Below are positions 24,683-32,217 of a stretch of DNA of 42,848 bases, piece by piece (positions within the stretch are counted from its first letter, which is position 1; every line of letters starts with the position of its first letter). Location of the stretch: NCBI GenBank assembly GCA_014337915.1, contig QUBU01000022.1, forward strand, positions 1 through 42,848, given 5' to 3'. The notes beneath the pieces were generated by a model. It did no database searches and was not told where the DNA came from. It saw only the letters and a program-made list of their open reading frames with translations. A program made the position numbers and the translations under genes. Origin of the DNA: Gammaproteobacteria bacterium. GTDB lineage: Bacteria > Pseudomonadota > Gammaproteobacteria > Steroidobacterales > GCA-2729495.

Positions 24683-25063
24683 TCAGGCGACCCTGCGGAA
24701 CCCGAGGAACAGGGCCACCCAGAGCGCCGTGCGGAAACTCATGGCGCGCAGGCTCTGGATCGCGACCTCGTCGGTGCCGAGATAGAACCAGACGACGATG
24801 CCGAGCATCACCGCATTGGCGAGGCAGATCAGCGCGGCGCCGTTGCGGGCGGCGCTGGCGCTGTTCCAGCCGGCCACTCCGGTGGCGACGTAGGCGAAGC
24901 CCATGATGGAGTTGAAGGTGAGCAGCGGCATGAACACCGTGTAGCCGGGATCACGCAGCCCCAGCAGGACGCTGCCGCCGGCGCCCAGCGTGACCAGGCC
25001 GAAGACGATGGCCAGCAGTGCCAGGGCGCGTTGCATCCGGGGTCGTCGCAGCGTCGTGTCCAT
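24683..25063 (-). CDS. Small four-helix membrane protein, function unknown
   Basis: Hypothetical inner-membrane protein of 126 residues with four hydrophobic segments at about 12-34, 42-63, 72-92 and 104-123, linked by short polar turns (LRDPGYT, NSASAARNGA, GTDEVAIQSLRAMS). No conserved catalytic residue pattern is recognised. It is separated from the F420 operon by 128 bases and lies downstream of the GFA-family gene on the same strand. Start ATG at 25063 is the only sensible one; a basic MDTTLRRPRMQRA leader precedes the first helix, consistent with N-in topology. Confidence 0.68.
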   Translation of the reverse strand: MDTTLRRPRMQRALALLAIVFGLVTLGAGGSVLLGLRDPGYTVFMPLLTFNSIMGFAYVATGVAGWNSASAARNGAALICLANAVMLGIVVWFYLGTDEVAIQSLRAMSFRTALWVALFLGFRRVA

Positions 25064-25132
25064 GTCGCCGATTGTCGGCCGGCCCGGCGGCTGGCCGCAA
25101 GGCTGCTGCCGGTCTTGCCCGGGATTCGCTGC

Positions 25133-25534
25133 CTAAGCCGGCATCCCGGCAAACGCCGGGAGCGCGGCGAGGTCATGGTCCCAGTGCGCCCGGCTGGCCA
25201 TGAAGAGATGCGCATCCGGCACGCGATCCAGCGCGGTATCGAGGCAGCCCGCCGGCACCACCAGCATCCTGCCCTGCGACCAGGGCAGGGCCGAGCCGCA
25301 GCTCTCGCAGAATGCCCGGCTGTGTCGTGTCTGCGGCAGGTTGAAGAGCCGCACGCTGTCCTGGCCTGACAGCCAGGTGATGCTCATGGTGGAGGAAAAC
25401 AGGTTCGCCCCGTGGGCTGAGCCGCTGCCCTTGCGACAGCGTTCGCAGTGGCAGAGGAAGAAGCGCTCGACAGCACCATCCAGCCTGAATCTGACCTGGC
25501 CGCAGAGGCAGGAGCCGCTATGTAGGTCGCCCAT
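25133..25534 (-). CDS. GFA-family zinc protein (CENP-V/GFA domain)
   Basis: Cytoplasmic protein of 133 residues of the glutathione-dependent formaldehyde-activating (GFA) family. Cysteines sit in the family pattern: C9-L-C11-G-Q-V-R-F, C28-H-C30-x2-C33 (LCHCERCRKGSGSAHG) and C76-E-S-C79-G-S, forming two zinc sites. Most members do not work as true formaldehyde activators, so only the fold is safe. The frame runs on upstream for hundreds of codons, but M at 25534 is placed exactly as in relatives (MGDLHSGSCLCG). It is divergent from the DUF456 gene; the 133 bases between hold both promoters. Confidence 0.85.
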   Translation of the reverse strand: MGDLHSGSCLCGQVRFRLDGAVERFFLCHCERCRKGSGSAHGANLFSSTMSITWLSGQDSVRLFNLPQTRHSRAFCESCGSALPWSQGRMLVVPAGCLDTALDRVPDAHLFMASRAHWDHDLAALPAFAGMPA

Positions 25535-25667
25535 GATGATCTCCCGGGGGGGCAGTGCCGCTTCGTGCCGGCGGAAGCCAGATCGTAACGCCAGCCGATC
25601 CCGGCCGCTGATGCGGTTGCCGGCGCCTGCTATGCTTCGGGTCCCTGCCGGGCAGCTGACGCAAACC

Positions 25668-26168
25668 ATGGGAATGAACTCCTTGCTCTGGGCGGCCGCG
25701 CTGCTGCTGGTCGTGCTCGGGCTCGCCGGGCTGATCCTGCCGGCGCTGCCGGGCATCCCGCTGCTGTTCCTGGGCCTGGTCGCCGCGGCCTGGGCCGAGG
25801 GCTTCGCCCATGTCGGCGCCGGCAGCATCGCCGTGCTGGCGCTGCTGGCACTGCTCGCCTGGGGAGCGGACTTCGCCGCCGTCGCCTTCGGTGCGCGCCG
25901 CTTCGGCGCCACGCCGCGCGCCGCCTGGGGCGCGGCGGCCGGCATGCTCATCGGGCTGTTCTTCGGGCTGCCTGGCATCCTGCTCGGGCCGTTCCTCGGG
26001 GCGATGCTCGGCGAGCTCGCCGGCAACCGCTCGCTGCGCGAGGCGGGCATGGCGAGCCTGGGTGCCACGCTGGGCCTGGCCATCGGTGCCGCGGTGAAGA
26101 CGGCGCTCGCCTTCGTGATGCTCGGGATATTCCTGGTGGCGCGCTTCAGTTCCCCGGGTGGCGGCTGA
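25668..26168 (+). CDS. DUF456 domain membrane protein
   Basis: Integral membrane protein of 166 residues matching DUF456 through its Gly-zipper-like helices: GLAGLILPALPGIPLLFLGLVAAAWAEGF is the family's first hairpin (quoted parts: ILPALPGIPLLFLGL), followed by a Trp-Gly-Ala-Asp segment (LAWGADFAAVAFGARRFGAT) and GLFFGLPGILLGPFLGAMLGE. Five hydrophobic segments are expected. Function unknown across the family. Met at 25668 or at 25674 (MGMNS or MNS) is the start. It is convergent with phosphoketolase, 36 bases apart. Confidence 0.78.
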   Translation: MGMNSLLWAAALLLVVLGLAGLILPALPGIPLLFLGLVAAAWAEGFAHVGAGSIAVLALLALLAWGADFAAVAFGARRFGATPRAAWGAAAGMLIGLFFGLPGILLGPFLGAMLGELAGNRSLREAGMASLGATLGLAIGAAVKTALAFVMLGIFLVARFSSPGGG

Positions 26169-26204
26169 CCGCCAGGCTCTGCAGTACGCCAGGCCGGTAC
26201 GCCC

Positions 26205-28616
26205 TCAGTACGGCCACTTCCAGTTGCGCTCGGCTTCGCGGTCGATGCCGTGCTCATGCGCGTAGTTGCGGCACTCGATCTGCAGGTTGCGCAGCTTTTC
26301 CTTGACGTGCGCGCCGGCAACCTGCAGCCGTGGCACGCGGTCGATCACATCGATCGCGAGGCTGAAGCGGTCCACCTCGTTGTTGATGGCCAGCTCGAGC
26401 GGCGTGTTGATGTTGCCCTTTTCCTTGTAGCCGCGCACGTGCAGGTTCGGGTGGTTGCGGCGGCGGTAGGCGAGGCGGTGGACCAGCCACGGATAACCGT
26501 GGAAGTTGAAGATGATCGGTTTGTCGACCGTGAACAGCGAGTCGAAGTCGCGGTCGGACAGCCCGTGGGGATGCTCGCTGGGCGGCGTGAGCCGGTAGAG
26601 GTCCACGACATTGACGAACCGGATCCGGAGGTCCGGGAAGTGCTGCCGCAGCAGCGCTGTCGCGGCGAGCGCCTCCTGCGTGGCGATGTCGCCGCAGGAT
26701 GCCATCACCACGTTGGGCTCGGCGCCCTGGTCGGTGCTGGCCCGCTCCCAGATGCCGATGCCCTTGGTGCAGTGCTTGATCGCCGCATCCATGTCGAGGA
26801 ACTGCAGGTGCTTCTGCTTGTCGCAGACGATCACGTTGATGTCGTCGGTGCTCCTGAGGCAGTGGTCCGCCACCGACATCAGGCAGTTCGAATCGGGTGG
26901 CAGGTAGATGCGCGTCACCCGCGGGCTCTTGTTGACGACGACATCGAGGAAGCCGGGGTCCTGGTGGGTGAAGCCGTTGTGGTCCTGGCGCCAGACGGTC
27001 GAGGTAATCAGCAGGTTGAGCGAGGCCACCGGCGCGCGCCATTGCAGGTCTTCGCAGATGTCCAGCCACTTGGCGTGCTGGTTGAACATCGAGTCGATGA
27101 CGTGCGCGAAGGCCTCGTAGGTCGAGAAGAAGCCGTGGCGGCCGGTGAGCAGGTACCCCTCCAGCCAGCCCTCGAGGGTGTGCTCCGAGAGCATTTCCAT
27201 GACGCGGCCATCGCGCGCCAGCTCGCCGCCCTCGGCATCCACCGGCAGCATGTCGGCCAGCCAGGTCTTCCTGCTCGCCTGATAGACGGCGTCGAGCTTG
27301 TTCGAGGTGGTCTCGTCGGGACCGAACACGCGAAAATTCCCGGGGTTCAGCTTCAGGATGTCGCGCAGGAACTCGCCGAGCTTGCGGGTGTTCTCGGCCT
27401 CGGACGCGCCGGGCTTCTTCACCGGCACGGCGTAGTCGCGGAAGTCCGGCAGCCGCAGCGCGCGGCGCAGCTGGCCGCCGTTCGCGTGCGGGTTCGCGCC
27501 CATGCGGCGGCTGCCCTTCGGTGCCAGCGCCCGCAGGTCCTCGACCAGTCGCCCGCTGGCGTCGAACAGCTCCTGCGGCCGGTAGCTCTTCAGCCACCTC
27601 TCGAGCAGTTTCAGGTTATCCGGGTTGTCGCGCACGTCGATGATCGGCACCTGGTGGGCGCGCCAGTAGCCTTCGACGGTCTTGCCGCTGACTTTCTTCG
27701 GGCCCGTCCAGCCCTTGGGGCTCCTGAGCACGATCATCGGCCAGCGTGGGCGCACCGCTTTGCCGGATTTCCGCGCGTCGGCCTGGATGGCGTGGATGTC
27801 GCGCACGCAGCGTTCCATGGTTGCCGCCATGAGCTGGTGCATTGCGGCCGGATCGTCGCCTTCGACGAAGTGGGGCGTCCAGCCATAACCGCGGAACAGC
27901 GCCTCGAGTTCCTCGTGGGATATGCGCGCGAGGATCGTCGGATTGTTGATCTTGTAGCCGTTCAGGTGCAGCACCGGCAGCACGGCCCCGTCGCGCACCG
28001 GATTGAGGAACTTGTTGGAGTGCCAGGCGGTGGCGAGCGGCCCGGTCTCCGACTCGCCGTCGCCCACGACCACGGCCACCAGCAGGTCGGGATTGTCGAA
28101 TGCCGCACCGAAGGCGTGCGAGAGGCTATAGCCGAGCTCGCCACCCTCGTGGATGGATCCCGGGGTCTCGGGCGTGCAGTGGCTGCCGATGCCGCCCGGG
28201 AAGGAGAACTCCTTGAAGAACTCCCTCATGCCGGCGATATCCTCGCCCTTGTTCGGGTAGATCTCGGAGTAACTGCCCTCGAGGTACACGGGCGCGAGTA
28301 CGCCCGGCGCGCCATGCCCGGGGCCGGCCAGGAAGATCGCGTTCAGGTCGTACTTCCGGATCAGCCGGTTGAGGTGCACGTAGATGAAGCTCAGCCCCGG
28401 GCTGGCGCCCCAGTGGCCAAGCAGCCGGTTCTTGATCTGGGCTGGCTGCAGCCGTTCGCGCAGCAGGGGATTGTCCTGCAGGTAGATCATGCCGACCGCG
28501 AGGTAGTTGCATGCACGCCAGTAGGCGTCGATGCGGCACAACTCGTCGGGGCCCAGCGTCGCGGCGGTCCTGGTGGGGCGTTTCGCGGGCTTGCGCTTGC
28601 TGGCCGTGTTGGACAC
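26205..28616 (-). CDS. xfp: Xylulose-5-phosphate/fructose-6-phosphate phosphoketolase
   Basis: Thiamine-diphosphate enzyme of 803 residues that splits xylulose 5-P (or fructose 6-P) with phosphate to acetyl phosphate plus glyceraldehyde 3-P (or erythrose 4-P). Recognised from [20 protein letters not shown]-type N-terminal blocks, [70 protein letters not shown] (ThDP/Mg site) and, in the second half, [29 protein letters not shown] and [13 protein letters not shown]. It begins with GTG at 28616, since no ATG is available before the conserved [10 protein letters not shown] block. Phosphate acetyltransferase or acetate kinase is not in the window. Confidence 0.95.
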   Translation of the reverse strand: MSNTASKRKPAKRPTRTAATLGPDELCRIDAYWRACNYLAVGMIYLQDNPLLRERLQPAQIKNRLLGHWGASPGLSFIYVHLNRLIRKYDLNAIFLAGPGHGAPGVLAPVYLEGSYSEIYPNKGEDIAGMREFFKEFSFPGGIGSHCTPETPGSIHEGGELGYSLSHAFGAAFDNPDLLVAVVVGDGESETGPLATAWHSNKFLNPVRDGAVLPVLHLNGYKINNPTILARISHEELEALFRGYGWTPHFVEGDDPAAMHQLMAATMERCVRDIHAIQADARKSGKAVRPRWPMIVLRSPKGWTGPKKVSGKTVEGYWRAHQVPIIDVRDNPDNLKLLERWLKSYRPQELFDASGRLVEDLRALAPKGSRRMGANPHANGGQLRRALRLPDFRDYAVPVKKPGASEAENTRKLGEFLRDILKLNPGNFRVFGPDETTSNKLDAVYQASRKTWLADMLPVDAEGGELARDGRVMEMLSEHTLEGWLEGYLLTGRHGFFSTYEAFAHVIDSMFNQHAKWLDICEDLQWRAPVASLNLLITSTVWRQDHNGFTHQDPGFLDVVVNKSPRVTRIYLPPDSNCLMSVADHCLRSTDDINVIVCDKQKHLQFLDMDAAIKHCTKGIGIWERASTDQGAEPNVVMASCGDIATQEALAATALLRQHFPDLRIRFVNVVDLYRLTPPSEHPHGLSDRDFDSLFTVDKPIIFNFHGYPWLVHRLAYRRRNHPNLHVRGYKEKGNINTPLELAINNEVDRFSLAIDVIDRVPRLQVAGAHVKEKLRNLQIECRNYAHEHGIDREAERNWKWPY

Positions 28617-28666
28617 TCCCGGGTGACGATTGAGTGGCTGGGCCTCGCGCCAGGCTTGGTCGAGGC

Positions 28667-29377
28667 TCAGTCGTCGCCCATGCCGAGCAGCGCCAGCAGG
28701 TTCACGAAGATGTTGTAAATGCTGACGTAGAGGCTCACGGTGGCGAGGATGTAGTTGTCCTGGCCGCCGTGGATGATGGCGCTGGTCTCATAGAGGATCA
28801 TGCCGGCCATCAGGATGACGACGCCCGCGGAGATCGCCATCTGGAATGCCGAGAGATCGACGAACAGGCCGACGAGGATCACGCCGAGCAGGCCGAAGAG
28901 GCCGACGGTGAGGAAGCTGCCCATGAAGCTCATGTCGCGGCGCGACCGGATGCTGTAGGCGCTGAGCCCGGCGAACAGCAGGCCGGTGACACCGAGGCTG
29001 GTCATCACCAGCTCGCCACCGTTGGGCACGGCGCGCAGGTAGGCGCTGATCAGGGGTCCAAGCGTCAGGCCCATGAAGCCCGTCAGGGCGAACACCGCCA
29101 CGATGCCGGCAGCCGAATTACGCAGCCGGACGGTCAGGAACAGCAGGCCGAAGTAACCCACCAGCGTGACGATGGGCCCGAGGAAGGGCATGCCGAACGC
29201 CATGGCGACGCCGGCCATCGCCGCGCTGAACAGCAGCGTGGCGGCCAGCAGCAGGTAGGTGTTGCGCAGCACGCGGTTGGTTGCGAGTTCCGAGGGCCGT
29301 GCAGCCGCCCCGGCCAGGCTGTCGCCCGGGTTGCCGCGTCCAGCTGTCACCATCCGCAAATCGCGCTCGTCTGCCAT
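28667..29377 (-). CDS. Bax inhibitor-1/YccA family membrane protein
   Basis: Inner-membrane protein of 236 residues with seven hydrophobic segments, the family norm. Motifs include [53 protein letters not shown] and the C-terminal [15 protein letters not shown], where the last acidic residues match the pH-sensing pair of the BsYetJ group. Bacterial members (YccA, YetJ) are calcium-leak channels or FtsH modulators. Start at 29377 is fixed by AGGAGA seven bases upstream and is preferred to the upstream GTG-type start at 29398. It follows phosphoketolase's 5' end by 50 bases on the same strand and is divergent from the SDR gene. Confidence 0.88.
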   Translation of the reverse strand: MADERDLRMVTAGRGNPGDSLAGAAARPSELATNRVLRNTYLLLAATLLFSAAMAGVAMAFGMPFLGPIVTLVGYFGLLFLTVRLRNSAAGIVAVFALTGFMGLTLGPLISAYLRAVPNGGELVMTSLGVTGLLFAGLSAYSIRSRRDMSFMGSFLTVGLFGLLGVILVGLFVDLSAFQMAISAGVVILMAGMILYETSAIIHGGQDNYILATVSLYVSIYNIFVNLLALLGMGDD

Positions 29378-29519
29378 GCTGCATCTCCTGCCGCGCAAGC
29401 GGCTGCCAGTTGCAGGCCATTATGCCGGGCCGGCCGTGGGACTCAAGGACCCGTTCCCGGCCCCGCGCTGGCACGGGCGTTATGACATGATCCCGGCAGG
29501 CCACGGGGAGCAGGGCGGC

Positions 29520-30326
29520 ATGAAACTGCAGGGACAGGTCATCTGGATCACCGGCGCGTCCTCCGGTGTCGGCGAGGGCATGGCCCGGGTTTTCCACCGC
29601 GAGGGCGCCAGCCTCGTGCTCTCGGCGCGGCGCCAGGCCGAACTCGAGCGCGTGAAGGCCAGCTGCCAGGGACCCGGGACCATCGACATCCTGCCGTTCG
29701 ACATCTGTGATGCCGCGGCACGCGCAGCCGCTGCGCAGGAGGTGCTCAGCCGGCATCCGCGCCTCGACGTGCTGGTCAACAATGCCGGCATCGGGCAGCG
29801 TGCCGCGGCGCGGGATACCACGCTGGACGTCGTACGCCGCATCATGGAGATCGATTTCTTCGCGCCGGTCGCGCTCGCCGGCCTGGTCCTGCCGCGGATG
29901 ATCGAGCAGCAGTCGGGCCGCTTCGTCGTGACCTCCTCGGTGGCCGGCAAGCATGCGGTACCGCACCACAGCGCCTACTGCGCGGCCAAGCACGCGCTGC
30001 ACGGCTACTTCGACACCCTGCGCGTCGAGCACCTGCGCGACAACATTCACGTGACGCTGCTGGTGATCGCCGGCATCCGCAGCAACGTCTTCCGCCATGC
30101 GCTGACCGGCAGTGGCGCCGAATACGGCCCCAGCAGCTGGGACAATCGCAACGGCATGCCGGCGGAGGACTGCGCGGCACTTGTGGTGGACGGCATGCTC
30201 GCCAACGAGCAGGAGCTGGTCATCGGCATCGACCAGGCGCTGCAGGCGATGCGCCTGCGCGAGCGGGACCCGCAGGCCTTCCTTGAGCGCATGGCCGGCA
30301 TGATGCAGTGGCTGGAGTCGCGCTAG
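29520..30326 (+). CDS. SDR-family oxidoreductase
   Basis: Classical short-chain dehydrogenase/reductase of 268 residues, cytosolic. T-G-A-S-S-G-V-G (11-18) binds NAD(P), NNAGIG is structural, the catalytic Ser is in VVTSSVAGKHAVPHH and the Tyr-Lys pair is Y-C-A-A-K. It resembles the DHRS7-like group with the short C-terminal helix end. ATG at 29520 is preceded by GGGGAG. The substrate is not determinable. It is followed by 248 bases with no gene before queD. Confidence 0.87.
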   Translation: MKLQGQVIWITGASSGVGEGMARVFHREGASLVLSARRQAELERVKASCQGPGTIDILPFDICDAAARAAAAQEVLSRHPRLDVLVNNAGIGQRAAARDTTLDVVRRIMEIDFFAPVALAGLVLPRMIEQQSGRFVVTSSVAGKHAVPHHSAYCAAKHALHGYFDTLRVEHLRDNIHVTLLVIAGIRSNVFRHALTGSGAEYGPSSWDNRNGMPAEDCAALVVDGMLANEQELVIGIDQALQAMRLRERDPQAFLERMAGMMQWLESR

Positions 30327-30446
30327 GCCAGTCGCTGTCCTGCAGAGCCCTGATGCCGCAGCGGCCCTGCGCGGCGCTGCTGTGATCGGCTCGCGGGCAG
30401 CCGGCGACGCGGGTGGCTTCGCAGCCGCAACCTCATGCAGAATAGG

Positions 30447-30477
30447 GCCACCCGGACCTTGGTCACGCCCGGGTGGC
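30447..30477. terminator. Hairpin downstream of the SDR gene
   Basis: Nine-base perfect inverted repeat (gccacccgg and its complement) with a 13-base loop. It stands immediately before an AT-rich stretch and could end the SDR transcript or act in the leader of the queD unit. Confidence 0.4.
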
Positions 30478-30530
30478 ATAAATAAGTTCTTATAAACAAG
30501 TAAGTTACAGAATATTCCTCATTCGGGAAA
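30478..30530 (+). promoter_or_regulatory. AT-rich leader of the queD-NRPS unit, probable promoter region
   Basis: About 50 bases are strikingly AT-rich against the GC-rich window and contain TATAAA (30491-30496) and GAATAT (30520-30525) as possible -10 elements. No clean -35 at ideal spacing is seen, and no preQ1 riboswitch motif is recognised. The 5' end of the transcript is inferred to be here because all genes from queD onward are tightly packed. Confidence 0.4.
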
Positions 30531-30574
30531 GACGTCGAATCCGCGTCCTTTCCCGCCCTGCACAGCGAGTCGCA

Positions 30575-30937
30575 ATGGAGATCTACAAGGAGTTCATGTT
30601 CGAGGCGGCGCATCGCCTGCCCAACGTCCCGGAGGGACATCGCTGCGCCCGCCTGCACGGCCACTCGTGGAAGGGCACGCTGTACGTGCGCGGCGCGGTG
30701 GGCGAACACAGCGGCTGGATCATGGACTACGCCGATATCCGCAAGGCCTTCGATCCGCTCTACCAGCAGCTCGACCACAACTACCTCAATGACATCGAAG
30801 GCCTGGAAAATCCGACCAGCGAGGTGCTGGCGAAGTGGATCTGGGCACGGCTGAAGCCGCGGCTGCCGGGCCTCTCGCGCGTGGTGATCAACGAGACCTG
30901 CACCTCCGGCTGCATCTACCAGGGCGAGGAGGAATAG
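30575..30937 (+). CDS. queD: 6-carboxy-5,6,7,8-tetrahydropterin synthase QueD
   Basis: Zinc enzyme of 120 residues that turns 7,8-dihydroneopterin triphosphate into 6-carboxytetrahydropterin, the second step to queuosine and other 7-deazaguanines. Zinc ligands are H13, H28 and H30; the catalytic cysteine is C24 ([13 protein letters not shown]). The C-terminal blocks [21 protein letters not shown] and [15 protein letters not shown] are nearly those of E. coli QueD. It leads a unit whose next gene starts five bases after its stop. No queC, queE or folE is within the window. Housekeeping queuosine synthesis is the default; supply of a pterin building block to the NRPS is a hypothesis. Confidence 0.94.
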   Translation: MEIYKEFMFEAAHRLPNVPEGHRCARLHGHSWKGTLYVRGAVGEHSGWIMDYADIRKAFDPLYQQLDHNYLNDIEGLENPTSEVLAKWIWARLKPRLPGLSRVVINETCTSGCIYQGEEE

Positions 30938-30942
30938 GCGGC

Positions 30943-31437
30943 ATGGCTCCCGGGCAGCCGGCCACCAGGGCGGGCGCAGTGCCGCCTGCGGCGGAAGCTG
31001 CCATGCGCCGGGCGCTGGATGCCGCACGTCGTGCGGCTCTCGCTGGCGAGCCGCCGATCGGCGCCTGCCTGGTGCGTGATGGCGTGGTGCTGGCCGCAGC
31101 ATCCAACTGCGTGGTGTCGGAACTCGACATCACCGCGCACGCCGAGATGGTGCTGATCCGCGACGCCTGCCGGCGCGGGCGCACACTCAGCCTGGCCGGC
31201 TGCGAACTGGTGGTCACCGTGGAGCCCTGCCCGATGTGCCTCGCGGCGAGCCGCTATGCCGGCATCGGGCGCATCGTCTTTGGCGCGACGCTGGAGGACC
31301 TGCATGCACTGACTGGCGGCGAACTGCTGTCCGGTCCGCGTGGCAGCCAGCCGGGAGGGCCCACTGTCGAAGGTGGGCTGCTGCGTGCGGAGTCGCTGGC
31401 ATTGCTGCGGGCCTGGGCTGGCGGAGGGCAGCGATGA
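30943..31437 (+). CDS. Cytidine-deaminase-fold nucleoside/base deaminase
   Basis: Zinc-dependent deaminase of 164 residues. The zinc and proton-shuttle motif is H66-A-E68 (TAHAEM) and P95-C96-P-M-C99 (VTVEPCPMC). Both match the CDA/TadA/guanine-deaminase superfamily; the DITAHAEMVLIRDA and GCELVVTVEPCPMCLAASRYAGIGRIVFGA spacing is closer to small nucleoside or guanine deaminases than to tRNA-editing TadA, but the split cannot be made with certainty. The start ATG at 30943 is five bases after queD and the stop overlaps the next ATG by four bases. Context: a base deaminase coupled to a pterin enzyme hints at pterin/purine tailoring (inference). Confidence 0.82.
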   Translation: MAPGQPATRAGAVPPAAEAAMRRALDAARRAALAGEPPIGACLVRDGVVLAAASNCVVSELDITAHAEMVLIRDACRRGRTLSLAGCELVVTVEPCPMCLAASRYAGIGRIVFGATLEDLHALTGGELLSGPRGSQPGGPTVEGGLLRAESLALLRAWAGGGQR

Positions 31438-32201
31438 GCGTGGCGCCGGGCGAGGCGCGGGCGGCGCAGTACGACGCCATTGCCGTGCCGTACCAGCGCT
31501 CGAAGGAATCGCCAGTACGGCGCTACGTCGAGGGCTACAGCTTCTTCAGCCTGCTCGGCGAGGTCGGCGGCCTCGCGGTGCTGGACCTCGCCTGTGGCGA
31601 GGGCTGCTACACGCGCCAGCTGCGCCAGCGCGGCGCCGCGCGCGTGCTGGGCGTGGACATCTCCACGGCGATGATCGAACTCGCGCGCAGCCAGCTGCGC
31701 GCCGGCGAGGCCGGCATCGAGTACCTGGTGCACGACGTGCAGGACCTGCCGGCGCTCGGTCGCTTCGACGTCGCCACCGCCGCCTACCTGCTGCACTATG
31801 CGCGTGACAGCGGCGAACTCGGCCGCATGTGCCGCAGCATCGCCCGCCAGTTGCCGGCGGGCGGCCGCCTGGTTGCCATCAACGAGAACCCGCAGCAGCC
31901 CGAGGCGCGCTACGGCGGCTACCTGCGCTACGGCTTCAGCAAGAGCGTGGCCACGCCGCGCTGCGAGGGTTCGCCGATCACCTATGCGATGGCCAGCGGC
32001 CGCGAGCTGTTCCGCTTCGAGGTCTATCACTACGAGCGCGCCACCTACGAGGCGGCGCTGGCGGCTGCAGGCTTCACCGACATCCGCTGGCATCCGCTGC
32101 AGCTGGACCCGCAGGGCCTGGCGCTCATGGGCGCGGAGTACTGGTCGGAGTATCTCGACAACCCGCCGGTGGTGGGGCTGACGGCGCGGCGCGCGCCCTG
32201 A
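31434..32201 (+). CDS. Class I SAM-dependent methyltransferase, ToxA-like
   Basis: Soluble methyltransferase of 255 residues. SAM-binding motif I is V-L-D-L-A-C-G-E-G (49-57), acidic motif II lies in GVDISTAMIELAR, and LVHDVQDLP and FDVATAAYLLHYA are the motif III region. The opening YDAIAVPYQRSKESPVRRYVEGYSFF is like that of the ToxA group (toxoflavin N-methyltransferase) and other unassigned small-molecule methyltransferases. It starts inside the deaminase stop and ends 16 bases before NRPS 1. It probably methylates an intermediate of the same pathway. The similarity is judged by eye. Confidence 0.82.
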   Translation: MSVAPGEARAAQYDAIAVPYQRSKESPVRRYVEGYSFFSLLGEVGGLAVLDLACGEGCYTRQLRQRGAARVLGVDISTAMIELARSQLRAGEAGIEYLVHDVQDLPALGRFDVATAAYLLHYARDSGELGRMCRSIARQLPAGGRLVAINENPQQPEARYGGYLRYGFSKSVATPRCEGSPITYAMASGRELFRFEVYHYERATYEAALAAAGFTDIRWHPLQLDPQGLALMGAEYWSEYLDNPPVVGLTARRAP

Positions 32202-32217
32202 GGCGGGGAGCGCGGGC

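Noticed and set aside
28638-28670. Imperfect hairpin at the end of the Bax-inhibitor gene
   Set aside because: Ten-base stem with a mismatch, overlapping the stop codon; too weak to call a terminator.
26250-28718. 822-codon plus frame opposite phosphoketolase
   Set aside because: Composition is typical of an antisense shadow, and the minus strand matches phosphoketolase end to end.
30478-30574. preQ1 riboswitch ahead of queD
   Set aside because: The leader is AT-rich, but no preQ1-I hairpin with its A-rich tail nor a type II pattern could be found; QueD also belongs early in the pathway.
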